From the IMG/VR virus record IMGVR_UViG_3300049783_001083, positions 1-23,206 of that record: DNA of 23,206 bases. One strand, given 5' to 3'. This document shows positions 1-5,791 of the stretch, piece after piece; the first letter of the stretch is position 1, and each line of letters opens with the position of its first letter. The position numbers and the translations under genes are program-made. The notes under the pieces are model-generated. The model was not told the origin of the DNA and did no database searches. It worked only from the letters and a program-made list of their open reading frames with translations. This stretch comes from a virus.

Positions 1-1
1 G

Positions 2-1264
2 CCCACTACTTTTTCGACGTTCTATAAATATGTTGACCGACCCTTTGCAAATTTAAGAACCAATTTGACTGGCAGTTATACAAGCACATTTTTTAACGTC
101 CAAACAGGTGTGATTGTGAGCACAGGCGCAGGGCTTACAAGCGCCATAGAGGATTGTGGAAGCGGCTGGTATAGGTGTTCTGTGACGGTTCTGTCAGCGT
201 CAAGCACGGGTGACGCTACGGTAACGGTCGGTATGTCTGCGGATGGAACATCTGAAAGCTACACGGGTGACGGGACATCAAGCATCCTGATCTACGGCGC
301 ACAACTCGAAGCAGGCTCCACCCCTTCCTCATACACCCCCACAGCCGGATCGACTGTAACCCGTGCCGCTGAGACCCTGACCGCATCTGCGGCGAACCTG
401 CCTTGGCCTACGCTTGTAGAGACCACGGGTATTGAGCTTGTGACCAATAACGACTTTACCAACGGCACAACGGGCTGGTCCGGGTCTGGGGCCACACTTT
501 CTGTTGTTGTTGCTGGTCGGCTACGTGTAACAGTTGTGTCTAGTTATGGGTCCGCGAGGTCGTCATTTGCAACGGAAATAGGTAAAATATACCAATACAA
601 TTTTAATCGGTTTAATGGGACAGCAGGTAACAACTCAATACGAATTGGCACCTCAAATGGTGGCGCGCAAATATTAAATGTGTTTGCGTCTAATTCTGAG
701 GCACCAGTTTCAGGGTTTTTTGTTGCTACAGCAACTACAACTTACTTAACCCTTTATGCGTGGTCTACCACCGTGGGCAACTATGCGGAATACAACAACA
801 TCTCAGTCAAAGAGATCAACCCGCTGGCAGTATCCCTCCAGATTAGCGGCAAGATGAACTATAGCGACGGGGGCGGGGGCAATGGTGACACAATCGTTCC
901 GGTCTACTGGTACTTGAATTCAACCAACCGAATCACCAGTGCCATATCAACGATAACAACAAGGACTGGCCAAGTAACGTTTACACAGGTTGCTTCTGGA
1001 ACAAATGACAACGTCCAAGGTTCGCAAACGTCATACGCAGGTGGCCTAAATGTTCCGTTCAATCTTGCATCGCGCCACGGCTCTACCTTCATAAATGGTG
1101 CCATTGATGGGACGTTATTAACAGCCGACACGACGCCAGTTTCACTTCCTGACCTAGAAAACACTGACCTGCAAATAGCCCAAACCTTCATGGGCCACGT
1201 TCACCTTGTCCGGGTCGTGCCTGATGATCTCGGAAACACTGGCATCGGGAGATCAAGCACATGA
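2..1264 (+). CDS. Tail/head fibre protein, C-terminal part (5' end outside window)
   Basis: The reading frame is open from the first bases of the window, so this is the C-terminal 420 residues of a longer structural protein. The first 110 or so residues match the fibre-type module common in phage spike proteins: a GWYR motif followed by a beta-rich stretch ending in YGAQLEAG...PSSYTPT...TVTRAAE. A second segment (N-D-F-T-N-G-T-T-G-W onward) looks like a jelly-roll carbohydrate-binding module. The last third looks like a concanavalin/laminin-G-like beta sandwich. It probably sits on the tail tip or capsid surface and binds host glycans; that role is inferred. A TTG at 65 could be an internal start, but the open frame upstream (YKYVDRPFANLRTN) is coding-like. 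The stop overlaps the next gene's start (ATGA), suggesting co-translation. Confidence 0.8.
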   Translation, partial: PTTFSTFYKYVDRPFANLRTNLTGSYTSTFFNVQTGVIVSTGAGLTSAIEDCGSGWYRCSVTVLSASSTGDATVTVGMSADGTSESYTGDGTSSILIYGAQLEAGSTPSSYTPTAGSTVTRAAETLTASAANLPWPTLVETTGIELVTNNDFTNGTTGWSGSGATLSVVVAGRLRVTVVSSYGSARSSFATEIGKIYQYNFNRFNGTAGNNSIRIGTSNGGAQILNVFASNSEAPVSGFFVATATTTYLTLYAWSTTVGNYAEYNNISVKEINPLAVSLQISGKMNYSDGGGGNGDTIVPVYWYLNSTNRITSAISTITTRTGQVTFTQVASGTNDNVQGSQTSYAGGLNVPFNLASRHGSTFINGAIDGTLLTADTTPVSLPDLENTDLQIAQTFMGHVHLVRVVPDDLGNTGIGRSST

Positions 1265-1770
1265 CCGAGCAACTTGTGATCGACGGCGTTCGCATTTATG
1301 GGCAATGGGACCGTAGCAGCCTATGGTTCATGGGCAGGGCTACTGACAAAGCCACGTTTGACGCCCTAGCCTTGGGTGCCAAGCTCAAGGTCTATACGAA
1401 CCCGGCACAGCCTGAAACGACGGACCCCGAGACGGATGAAGTCGTAACGCCAGCGGTAGACGCGTCTGGTCCTATTATCTCCGCGCCGGGGATCACGATA
1501 ACAGAGATCGGTTCCGTTGTTTTAGTGCCGGGTGTTTACGACAGCGACGGCAACGAAACTACCGCGCCAATCATCGACAACGCGCATCACGTCAATTTCT
1601 GGCTTTCTCCGGTAGTTGTCGCACGGGGTGAGTGGATGCAATGGGCCACGCTTTGGACCTACTCCGGCGCGGCCATTGTGCCAAACAATGCCGAGGACGG
1701 TACGACTATGCAGGGCTTTGCCTTGATCGACCCCGCAACAACTTCCAGCCCTTCAAACCGACTACAGTAG
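1261..1770 (+). CDS. Hypothetical phage structural-region protein, 169 aa
   Basis: I do not recognise a named family. The protein is soluble, acidic and beta-rich by appearance, without a signal peptide or membrane segment. It carries a short Pro/Thr/Glu/Asp-rich insert near residues 45-65 (PETTDPETDEVVTPAVD). It starts at an ATGA overlap with the fibre gene, so the two are translationally coupled. Its place between the fibre gene and the lysis cassette suggests an accessory tail or fibre-assembly protein, but this is position-based inference only. The start is fixed by the overlap. Confidence 0.7.
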   Translation: MTEQLVIDGVRIYGQWDRSSLWFMGRATDKATFDALALGAKLKVYTNPAQPETTDPETDEVVTPAVDASGPIISAPGITITEIGSVVLVPGVYDSDGNETTAPIIDNAHHVNFWLSPVVVARGEWMQWATLWTYSGAAIVPNNAEDGTTMQGFALIDPATTSSPSNRLQ

Positions 1771-1778
1771 GAAAACTT

Positions 1779-2054
1779 ATGAGCCTGATAGATCGCATAG
1801 AACAATTTCAAGGCTCGCTCACTACTGCCGCTGGAGTCGGTGTTGTGTCACTTATTTTGGCGGGGCTCCGGCGCGCGTTCACAATTCAAAGGCAAATTGA
1901 CCTAATAAAAATGGACATAAACCACCGCGAAAAATCACGTATTGAAGACAATAAGCACCGCGACCAATCACGCGCTGAAGACCGCGAACTGATCTTGAAA
2001 GTTCACGCAGATGTGGTTGATATGCGAAACCACATAATGTCACGCGACAACTAG
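1779..2054 (+). CDS. Small membrane-anchored coiled-coil protein, 91 aa
   Basis: The ATG at 1779 follows an AGGAAA ribosome-binding site that overlaps the previous stop. A longer frame starting at 1632 lies inside the upstream gene and is not needed. Residues about 15-34 (TTAAGVGVVSLILAGLRRAF) form one predicted membrane segment. The rest is highly charged and helical, with an imperfect 11-residue repeat (HREKSRIEDNK, then HRDQSRAEDRE). It lies immediately before the endolysin, so it could be an accessory lysis protein (a holin or antiholin) or a tail-associated membrane protein. No family assignment is secure. Confidence 0.65.
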   Translation: MSLIDRIEQFQGSLTTAAGVGVVSLILAGLRRAFTIQRQIDLIKMDINHREKSRIEDNKHRDQSRAEDRELILKVHADVVDMRNHIMSRDN

Positions 2055-2064
2055 GGGAAAGACC

Positions 2065-2574
2065 ATGAACAAAATCTACGCAAGCTGGCGCGACTATCCG
2101 ATGGACCAATGGCGTTGGAAGTCGTTTAGCCCACAGGAAATGGCGTGCCGGGGCACGGGCAAACTGCTCATTGTCCCGTCAGCGATGGACAAGCTGCAGG
2201 CCCTGCGCGATCGGCTGGGCAAGCCTATTATCATCAACAGCGCTTACCGTAGTCCCGCGCACAATCGTGCGGTGGGTGGTGCACCAAATAGCAAGCATCT
2301 AGAAGGTCTTGCATTTGACGCTCGTATGGATAACCACAATCCCGCTGAATACATCGCCGCTGCCATAGCCGTCGGCTTTACCGCTATAGGCACCTATCCG
2401 CAGCAGAACTTTGTCCACGTCGACGCGCGGGGCAGTGCTGCAAGATGGGGTGCCTCTTTTCCTGAGCAAGCTGCAACACCTGGCTTTGCTCGTGAAGAAC
2501 CACGAGTAAGTAAGACACCGCTGGCTTCAATTCTTTCTGCGCTCATTAACTTATTCAAGGGAACAAAAAAATGA
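2065..2574 (+). CDS. Endolysin, peptidase M15A family (peptidoglycan peptidase)
   Basis: The protein matches M15A zinc peptidases of the D-alanyl-D-alanine carboxypeptidase type used by many phages as endolysins. The zinc-site pattern is visible: SKHLEGLAFD supplies His78 and Asp85, and FVHVD supplies His118 with Asp120. The preceding NSAYRSPAHNRAVGGAPNS is the usual family lead-in. Length (169 aa) is normal for a single-domain enzyme. It would cut peptide links in peptidoglycan at the end of infection. There is no signal peptide, so release depends on the holin encoded next, whose start overlaps this stop (ATGA). The ATG at 2065 has GGGGAAAG upstream. The last 40 or so residues (after RW) are a short tail not needed for the fold. 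Confidence 0.9.
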   Translation: MNKIYASWRDYPMDQWRWKSFSPQEMACRGTGKLLIVPSAMDKLQALRDRLGKPIIINSAYRSPAHNRAVGGAPNSKHLEGLAFDARMDNHNPAEYIAAAIAVGFTAIGTYPQQNFVHVDARGSAARWGASFPEQAATPGFAREEPRVSKTPLASILSALINLFKGTKK

Positions 2575-2750
2575 ACTACGCACCAATTGCACGGATACTT
2601 TTGCGTTACGCTATTGGGGGACTACTGGGAACAGAGTCAGGCGAAATCCTAGCTGGTGATCCAGACATTGTAGTGTTCGTCGCACTTGGTGTCGGCGTCT
2701 TTGTTGAGTTGGTGTATACTTGGGCTAAAAAGAAAGGCTGGGCAACTTGA
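2571..2750 (+). CDS. Putative holin, Pam3-gp28-like, 59 aa
   Basis: This short gene begins in an ATGA overlap with the endolysin. The translation starts MNYAPIARILLRYAIGG and ends ELVYTWAKKKGWAT. Two hydrophobic segments (about residues 5-20 and 31-50) are separated by an acidic loop (GTESGEILAGDPD). This pattern of LLRY..GG, then DPD, then two small hydrophobic stretches and a KKxGW end resembles the small Pam3-gp28-type holins often found in Rhodobacteraceae phages; that match is from memory of the family. It would form lesions in the inner membrane that let the endolysin out. The downstream spanin gene starts in a TTGA overlap with this stop. Confidence 0.75.
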   Translation: MNYAPIARILLRYAIGGLLGTESGEILAGDPDIVVFVALGVGVFVELVYTWAKKKGWAT

Positions 2751-2980
2751 TCAGCTGGCTTGTTGGTTTGCGCATTGGCAGATGGGTAGGTCTTGCAGCA
2801 ATAGGCGCAGCTTTGCTTAAACTGTTTGCATTCTTAGTGTCGCGAAACGCTAAACTTAAGCATCGCCTTAAAGGCGCGGAGGCTACAAATGAACTGCAAA
2901 ACGATATGCGCGAAGCTGCGGCTCGCACTAGCACTGCCAAGCCTGATGTTGTTAAGCGTTTGCACGATGCAGATTTCTGA
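2747..2980 (+). CDS. Rz-like inner-membrane spanin, 77 aa
   Basis: The gene starts at TTG in a TTGA overlap with the holin stop. Residues about 10-31 (GRWVGLAAIGAALLKLFAFLVS) form one N-terminal membrane anchor. The remainder is charged and helical (KLKHRLKGAEATNELQNDM and following), as expected for the periplasmic coiled coil of an i-spanin. It is shorter than lambda Rz but typical of short spanins in alphaproteobacterial phages. Its partner would be the lipoprotein encoded in another frame from 2889. It acts after holin and endolysin by fusing inner and outer membranes. The assignment rests on topology and gene order, not on a conserved motif. Confidence 0.65.
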   Translation: MISWLVGLRIGRWVGLAAIGAALLKLFAFLVSRNAKLKHRLKGAEATNELQNDMREAAARTSTAKPDVVKRLHDADF

Positions 2981-3131
2981 CGTTTGCCCGACGCTGTTTG
3001 TCTACTCCGCCGAGCGGCAGGCTAACGCTGCTAACGAGCTGGCCGCGCTGCCCGAGCCGTCCACACTGGCTGAGATGATCGCTGACTATGGGCTTGTGAG
3101 AAACGAGATCAGGGTTTGTTCGGGGGCGTAA
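2889..3131 (+). CDS. Rz1-like outer-membrane lipoprotein spanin, 80 aa
   Basis: This frame starts inside the Rz-like gene and runs 151 bp past it. The ATG at 2889 has a strong GGAGG six bases upstream, which supports it over the internal ATG at 2946. The N-terminus is a lipoprotein-like signal: basic start (KTICAKLR), hydrophobic core (LALALPSLMLLSV), then Cys25 in a slightly atypical lipobox LSVC. The mature part (DVCP..FVYS....AANELAALPEPSTLAEMIADYGLVRNEIRVC) resembles small phage proteins that follow Rz genes. It probably is the o-spanin partner. The 3' end overlaps the convergent methyltransferase gene by 23 bp. Confidence 0.65.
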   Translation: MNCKTICAKLRLALALPSLMLLSVCTMQISDVCPTLFVYSAERQANAANELAALPEPSTLAEMIADYGLVRNEIRVCSGA

Positions 3132-3693
3132 ATGTTTCGGTTCTTGCGTGAAAAATAGTCGGACCGGAATAGACACCGGTCTGGTCGAACAAATACCAAG
3201 CGCAATTGTCCTTGCCGGTCATTTTGCTGTCAGGAATCCACTTCACCCGGCCGACTGACACGATCTTGCGACAATGCTGCATCAGCTCCGGGACTGTCTT
3301 GACGCCATATTTTTTGGCCACGATCTTTTGCGTTGTGTGCACCCAGTCTGCGTCAAACAGCAACCAGGTCGGACGCAGCCTTGAAAAGTGATCAATCATT
3401 GGGTGCAACATCTTTCGATCCCATGGAGGATTGGTGATGATGAAATTCGCGCCGTGCATTTGGCTTTCAGTTATCCGCAAAGCATCGGCAGCCTTCGCCT
3501 GATCCCACTGGGGATTGATGTCACAAGCAAACACAGGATCACGCCCTAAAGCCCGACAAAGCGCCCCATCGCCCGCACAGGGCTCAACGTAGGCAAACGC
3601 GGGCGGCAGGTGCGCAAACAGTGGAATGACAGCCTGCAGTGGCGTCGGGTAGAAGTCGCGCGGCTGCCGATTAAAAGAACTGCGTTTACCCAT
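3109..3693 (-). CDS. Class I SAM-dependent DNA adenine methyltransferase, ~194 aa
   Basis: Two hallmarks are visible. The SAM-binding motif I is VEPCAGDG (residues about 36-43 from the ATG at 3693). The catalytic NPPW motif is at residues 88-91 (FIITNPPW). An N-terminal FYPTP stretch is also typical of these enzymes. This order (motif I before NPPW) fits an N6-adenine, gamma-type methyltransferase. It is small and has no obvious separate target-recognition domain. No restriction endonuclease gene is nearby, so it is an orphan that may protect phage DNA or control expression. The ATG at 3693 has AGAGGA at good spacing; an ATG at 3702 is also in frame. The start overlaps the preceding small ORF by 8 bp (ATGGGTAA), and the 3' end runs into the convergent spanin gene. 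Confidence 0.85.
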   Translation of the reverse strand: MGKRSSFNRQPRDFYPTPLQAVIPLFAHLPPAFAYVEPCAGDGALCRALGRDPVFACDINPQWDQAKAADALRITESQMHGANFIITNPPWDRKMLHPMIDHFSRLRPTWLLFDADWVHTTQKIVAKKYGVKTVPELMQHCRKIVSVGRVKWIPDSKMTGKDNCAWYLFDQTGVYSGPTIFHARTETFTPPNKP

Positions 3694-3853
3694 CGGAAGC
3701 ATCCTCTTGTGCTAATGATTTTCCAGTTTCCAAACCAGCTTTCCATATGCCCCAACCGATCAACGCCGACCCGAAAACGGCACCGGCTAAAAAGATTAAA
3801 AAAGCTGGCACGATAATTCTGCGCATGGGCCAATCTATTGAGCCGTTAAACAT
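3686..3853 (-). CDS. Small single-pass membrane protein, 55 aa
   Basis: This ORF starts at an ATG preceded by a near-perfect AAGGAGGG site. The translation begins MFNGSIDWPMRRIIVPAFL and contains one hydrophobic segment of about 24 residues (IIVPAFLIFLAGAVFGSALIG is its core), followed by a short polar tail ending ASDG. It overlaps the upstream 58-aa ORF and the downstream methyltransferase by 8 bp each, which strongly suggests translational coupling. The function is unknown. It is not a recognised holin and lies outside the lysis cassette. Confidence 0.6.
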   Translation of the reverse strand: MFNGSIDWPMRRIIVPAFLIFLAGAVFGSALIGWGIWKAGLETGKSLAQEDASDG

Positions 3854-4022
3854 CACTGCCCTCCTTTAATGCTTTGTGGGCGGCGCTGGCTTTCTTGATA
3901 GTGCAACTGCAAGGAAACGCCCTGCCTGCAACATACCCGGCATTAAATTCGTCGTAATGCCAGCCGGAACCGTCAATCCAAAACCCTAACGAAATTAAAA
4001 AATCTGCTACTTTATTGCGCAT
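3846..4022 (-). CDS. Hypothetical 58-aa protein
   Basis: The ATG directly follows the stop of the upstream 44-aa ORF (TAGATG), and an AAGGAGG site lies within that upstream ORF's last codons. The product begins MRNKVADFLISLGFWIDGSG and has Cys38 and Cys40 in CSC. It ends with ALKEGSDV, where the codons for LKEG also form the ribosome-binding site of the next gene. No family is recognised. Compact packing in this operon and the strong ribosome-binding site are the support for its being real. Confidence 0.55.
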   Translation of the reverse strand: MRNKVADFLISLGFWIDGSGWHYDEFNAGYVAGRAFPCSCTIKKASAAHKALKEGSDV

Positions 4023-4157
4023 CTATTTGCCCTCCTTAGATTTTGGCGGATAAAATTCTACAAGGTTAGGATACTTGCGTTTGATTTCCGCATTGAGCGC
4101 GGCGATCAGTGCGCGCTGTTCTGGCGTGTCTGGTATGTCCGGCCAATCGTGTTGCAT
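4023..4157 (-). CDS. Hypothetical 44-aa protein
   Basis: I take the start as the ATG at 4157 (MQHDWPDIPDTPEQ), because AGGAGG lies seven bases upstream. The ATG six bases earlier is too close to that site, and the longer frame starting at 4220 runs into the upstream gene. The product is short, charged and probably helical in the middle (ALIAALNAEIKRKYP), ending in PPKSKEGK. It has no signal peptide or membrane segment. The function is unknown. Confidence 0.5.
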   Translation of the reverse strand: MQHDWPDIPDTPEQRALIAALNAEIKRKYPNLVEFYPPKSKEGK

Positions 4158-4159
4158 AG

Positions 4160-4369
4160 TCATTCCTCCTTTAATGCTAAGGCTGCAACCCGACCGGCTT
4201 CTCGGCATCCGTCGCAGCATGTGTTGTCGGCTATAGATTGAAGCGCCGCGCTCAGCCGCGCTATTTCGTCAGCAGCCTTAGATGAAAGGTTTGGCTTATC
4301 TAGAGGATACCCACCCGTTGCGTTTTGAATTGCTGCACGGTCCCGCAGCCTTTGCAAAATGTCACCCAT
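4160..4369 (-). CDS. Hypothetical 69-aa protein with a paired-cysteine motif
   Basis: The product MGDILQRLRDRAAIQ...KAADEIARLSAALQSI resembles the short phage accessory proteins that begin with (D)I..RLR and carry an AADEIxRL helix. These are widespread in phage early regions and of unknown role. A CCDGC cluster follows (TCCDGCREAG). The start has AAAGGAGAG upstream and overlaps the preceding gene's stop by 8 bp. The last codons (GCATTAAAGGAGGAATGA) double as the ribosome-binding site for the next ORF. Confidence 0.6.
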   Translation of the reverse strand: MGDILQRLRDRAAIQNATGGYPLDKPNLSSKAADEIARLSAALQSIADNTCCDGCREAGRVAALALKEE

Positions 4370-4586
4370 CTTTGCTCTCCTTTGGTGCTAAAACCTTACG
4401 GGCCATTTTTCGTGCCTCACTGGCAAATTCTCCACCAATACGACGGCGAGCGATAGGGGTATCAAAGGCTCCAACCATTGCTTGCAAAGCCTCGCGTAAA
4501 CGACCGCCGTTTTCTTGCGCGGGTTCAGCACAAGGGCACATTCCGTCTTCGTCTTTTGGGTCGCCACATATCATGCAATCAACCAT
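4362..4586 (-). CDS. Small zinc-finger-like protein, 74 aa
   Basis: The N-terminus carries four cysteines in a zinc-binding arrangement: Cys4-x2-Cys7, then Cys17-x-Cys19 (CMICGDPKDEDGMCPCAEP). The rest is a basic amphipathic helix region (RLREALQAMVGAF, then ARRRIGGEFASEARKMARKVL). This may be a nucleic-acid-binding or adaptor protein, but there is no named family. The ATG directly follows the TAG of the upstream recombinase-like gene, with GGGAGG in that gene's last codons as the ribosome-binding site. Confidence 0.6.
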   Translation of the reverse strand: MVDCMICGDPKDEDGMCPCAEPAQENGGRLREALQAMVGAFDTPIARRRIGGEFASEARKMARKVLAPKESKDG

Positions 4587-5078
4587 CTATTCAGCCTCCC
4601 TTAATTTGGGCGCGTTGCGCGTCCCTAGATTGTCGTTGAGATGGTGACGCCGCACCCAGCTATGCCCTTGCTTGTGCGCCTCGGCCAGCGCCGCCTGCCA
4701 TGTGTAAATGTCTGGGCTGTGCCACTTGTGCGCGACCGCCTGCACGTCTGCCTCGGGTATGGTCGGCCACATAGGCTTGGGACCGGGCTTGCGTGGCGCT
4801 GGTGTGGGCGCTGCGGCGTCAACTAGGTCAACGGTTGCCCCGTGTGCCTGAATCTTGCGCACGGCCTCACCCTGGCCAAACCCACCGCTGCCAAGGTCCG
4901 CCATAGCAACGACGAAAACAATGTCACCGTCGCGCAGCCCCATAAGCATCTCACTAAATTCAGGCCGCACCGTCTTATCGGTATCAACCCACACGCGCAC
5001 ACTGCCAAACCCGTCGAGGTCCAGAGGTGCCTTGGCGAAGTCTAAGACTTGCCGATCTATTCCATATCCAATTTTCAT
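4587..5078 (-). CDS. Serine-recombinase-fold protein lacking the catalytic residues
   Basis: Residues 1-87 follow the N-terminal resolvase domain closely: IGYG at the start, VDTDKTVRPEFSEML, LRDGDIVFVV, ADLGSG, then a helix ending KIQAHGATVDLVD. In active enzymes the first segment reads Y-A-R-V-S and the later one L-D-R-L-G-R. Here the nucleophilic serine and its neighbouring arginine are absent (GYGIDRQ), and both arginines of DRLGR are replaced (ADLGS). Only the RP..F..ML arginine (Arg38) remains. A Pro-rich linker (APTPAPRKPGPKP) leads to a C-terminal domain of about 60 residues that could be helix-turn-helix-like. It is therefore more likely a DNA-binding or regulatory protein than a recombinase. 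As the first gene of the minus-strand operon, it is a candidate autoregulator. The fold is inferred by eye. Confidence 0.65.
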   Translation of the reverse strand: MKIGYGIDRQVLDFAKAPLDLDGFGSVRVWVDTDKTVRPEFSEMLMGLRDGDIVFVVAMADLGSGGFGQGEAVRKIQAHGATVDLVDAAAPTPAPRKPGPKPMWPTIPEADVQAVAHKWHSPDIYTWQAALAEAHKQGHSWVRRHHLNDNLGTRNAPKLREAE

Positions 5079-5096
5079 AAAGCGACCTTACAGCCC

Positions 5097-5133
5097 TATT
5101 TTATACAGGTCAACACATGCCTGATATAAATAG
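5097..5133. promoter_or_regulatory. Imperfect dyad in the divergent control region
   Basis: TATTTTATACAGG and CCTGATATAAATA face each other across about 11 bases. The outer five and inner four positions are complementary. The dyad lies between the minus-strand operon starting at 5078 and the plus-strand promoter at 5157-5186. A TATAAAAT sequence on the minus strand falls in one arm and could be the -10 of the leftward promoter, although no good -35 is visible. It is a plausible operator, with the binding protein unknown. Confidence 0.35.
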
Positions 5134-5156
5134 TTTGAGATTGTAGAAGATATATG

Positions 5157-5186
5157 TTGATATGTTTTTGATTGTCGGTGTATAAG
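5157..5186 (+). promoter_or_regulatory. Sigma70-like promoter for the plus-strand accessory operon
   Basis: TTGATA at 5157-5162 and TATAAG at 5181-5186 are separated by 18 bp. Transcription would start near 5193, giving a short leader with AGAGGA at 5206-5211 before the ATG at 5221. This is the clearest sigma70-type promoter in the window. A sequence ATATGTTGA overlapping the -35 is nearly the inverse of TCAACACAT at 5110-5118, which may be a paired regulator site. Confidence 0.55.
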
Positions 5187-5220
5187 TGGACAACAGAAAC
5201 GCACAAGAGGACGCCAGACA

Positions 5221-5403
5221 ATGAACCGCCAGACAATCACAAAAGGCCGCTACCAAGTCACAATCAGCCCGAACGGCTCAGGGTTTTATGCGATCCTAAC
5301 ACGCGATGGCCAGTGTCTCCCAGGCATCCCCGGGCGCGGATACGAAACACAAAAGCGCGCAGAAACCGGCGCAAAGGCAATGCTGAAAAAGGCAGGGGCA
5401 TAA
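5221..5403 (+). CDS. Hypothetical 60-aa protein, first gene of plus-strand accessory operon
   Basis: The ATG has AGAGGA nine bases upstream and follows the promoter closely. The product (MNRQTITKGRYQVTISPNG start) is basic and begins with what looks like a small beta sheet (YQVTISPNGSGFYAILTRDGQCLPGIPGRGY). It ends in a Lys/Ala-rich helix (KRAETGAKAMLKKAGA). No family is recognised. A direct repeat CGCCAGACAAT occurs at 5212-5222 and 5227-5237, on either side of the start codon. Confidence 0.6.
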   Translation: MNRQTITKGRYQVTISPNGSGFYAILTRDGQCLPGIPGRGYETQKRAETGAKAMLKKAGA

Positions 5404-5431
5404 GCCCCGCCCACATCTTACAGATTAGGAC
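5401..5431 (+). repeat. Intergenic leader repeat, copy 1
   Basis: The sequence TAAGCCCCGCCCAC, then a few variable bases, then ACAG-A/G-TTAGGAC spans the stop codon of one gene and the ribosome-binding site of the next. A second copy lies at 5586-5615, with three or so differences. Both contain the upstream stop codon and place AGGAC before the next start. This is probably a small duplication that accompanied duplication or shuffling of short genes. Confidence 0.7.
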
Positions 5432-5438
5432 CGAGAAC

Positions 5439-5588
5439 ATGACCAAAAAACAAACCTTAATAGAAAACCTTAATAATCTAAAATTAGCGGCTGGCGAACC
5501 TCCCGTTAGCGATAAATGGAAAAAGCGCGCCCAAACCTGGACGGTTGAAGCTCTTATCAAAATTTACGAAAAAGAGGCGGCGGCGTAA
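5439..5588 (+). CDS. Hypothetical 49-aa protein
   Basis: The ORF starts at an ATG after TTAGGACCGAGAAC. The product begins MTKKQTLIENLNNLKLAAG and is basic and probably all-helical, ending ALIKIYEKEAAA. A longer frame from 5172 overlaps the preceding gene and has no comparable ribosome-binding site. The function is unknown. Its flanking leader repeats make it look like a cassette inserted between similar control sequences. Confidence 0.5.
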   Translation: MTKKQTLIENLNNLKLAAGEPPVSDKWKKRAQTWTVEALIKIYEKEAAA

Positions 5589-5615
5589 GCCCCGCCCACC
5601 TTTACAGGTTAGGAC
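5586..5615 (+). repeat. Intergenic leader repeat, copy 2
   Basis: This near-identical copy of the element at 5401-5431 begins at the stop codon of the 49-aa ORF and ends in the ribosome-binding site of the next gene. It shares TAAGCCCCGCCCAC exactly, then differs by a one-base length change and two substitutions. Confidence 0.7.
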
Positions 5616-5623
5616 AATCCGTG

Positions 5624-5791
5624 ATGGTCACGATCAAGTTGACGCAGCAGGAAATCAACCTTCTTGAATACACATTCAAAAAGGCGCTTGAATTTACGGG
5701 CGGTGACGACACGCAACCCGATCAAGATTGCATTGACGCCGTTAACGAGAAACTGAGCAGCGCAATGATACGCGCAAGTAAGATTACATAG
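5624..5791 (+). CDS. Hypothetical 55-aa protein
   Basis: The ATG at 5624 follows TTAGGACAATCCGTG; a GTG at 5621 in the same frame is an alternative start. The product (MVTIKLTQQEINLLEYTFK start) is a compact, mixed-charge, mainly helical protein ending SSAMIRASKIT. No membrane segment, signal or known family is seen. It is supported by the ribosome-binding site, the tight spacing and the co-directional neighbours. Confidence 0.5.
   Translation: MVTIKLTQQEINLLEYTFKKALEFTGGDDTQPDQDCIDAVNEKLSSAMIRASKIT

Noticed and set aside
3546-3833. Minus-strand frame of 95 codons overlapping the methyltransferase start.
   Set aside because: It covers parts of two better-supported genes in another frame (the methyltransferase with its SAM and NPPW motifs, and the 55-aa membrane ORF with a strong ribosome-binding site).
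5172-5438. N-terminal extension of the 49-aa ORF back to 5172.
   Set aside because: It would start inside the promoter -10 region and overlap the 60-aa gene fully; the ATG at 5439 has the operon's usual leader.
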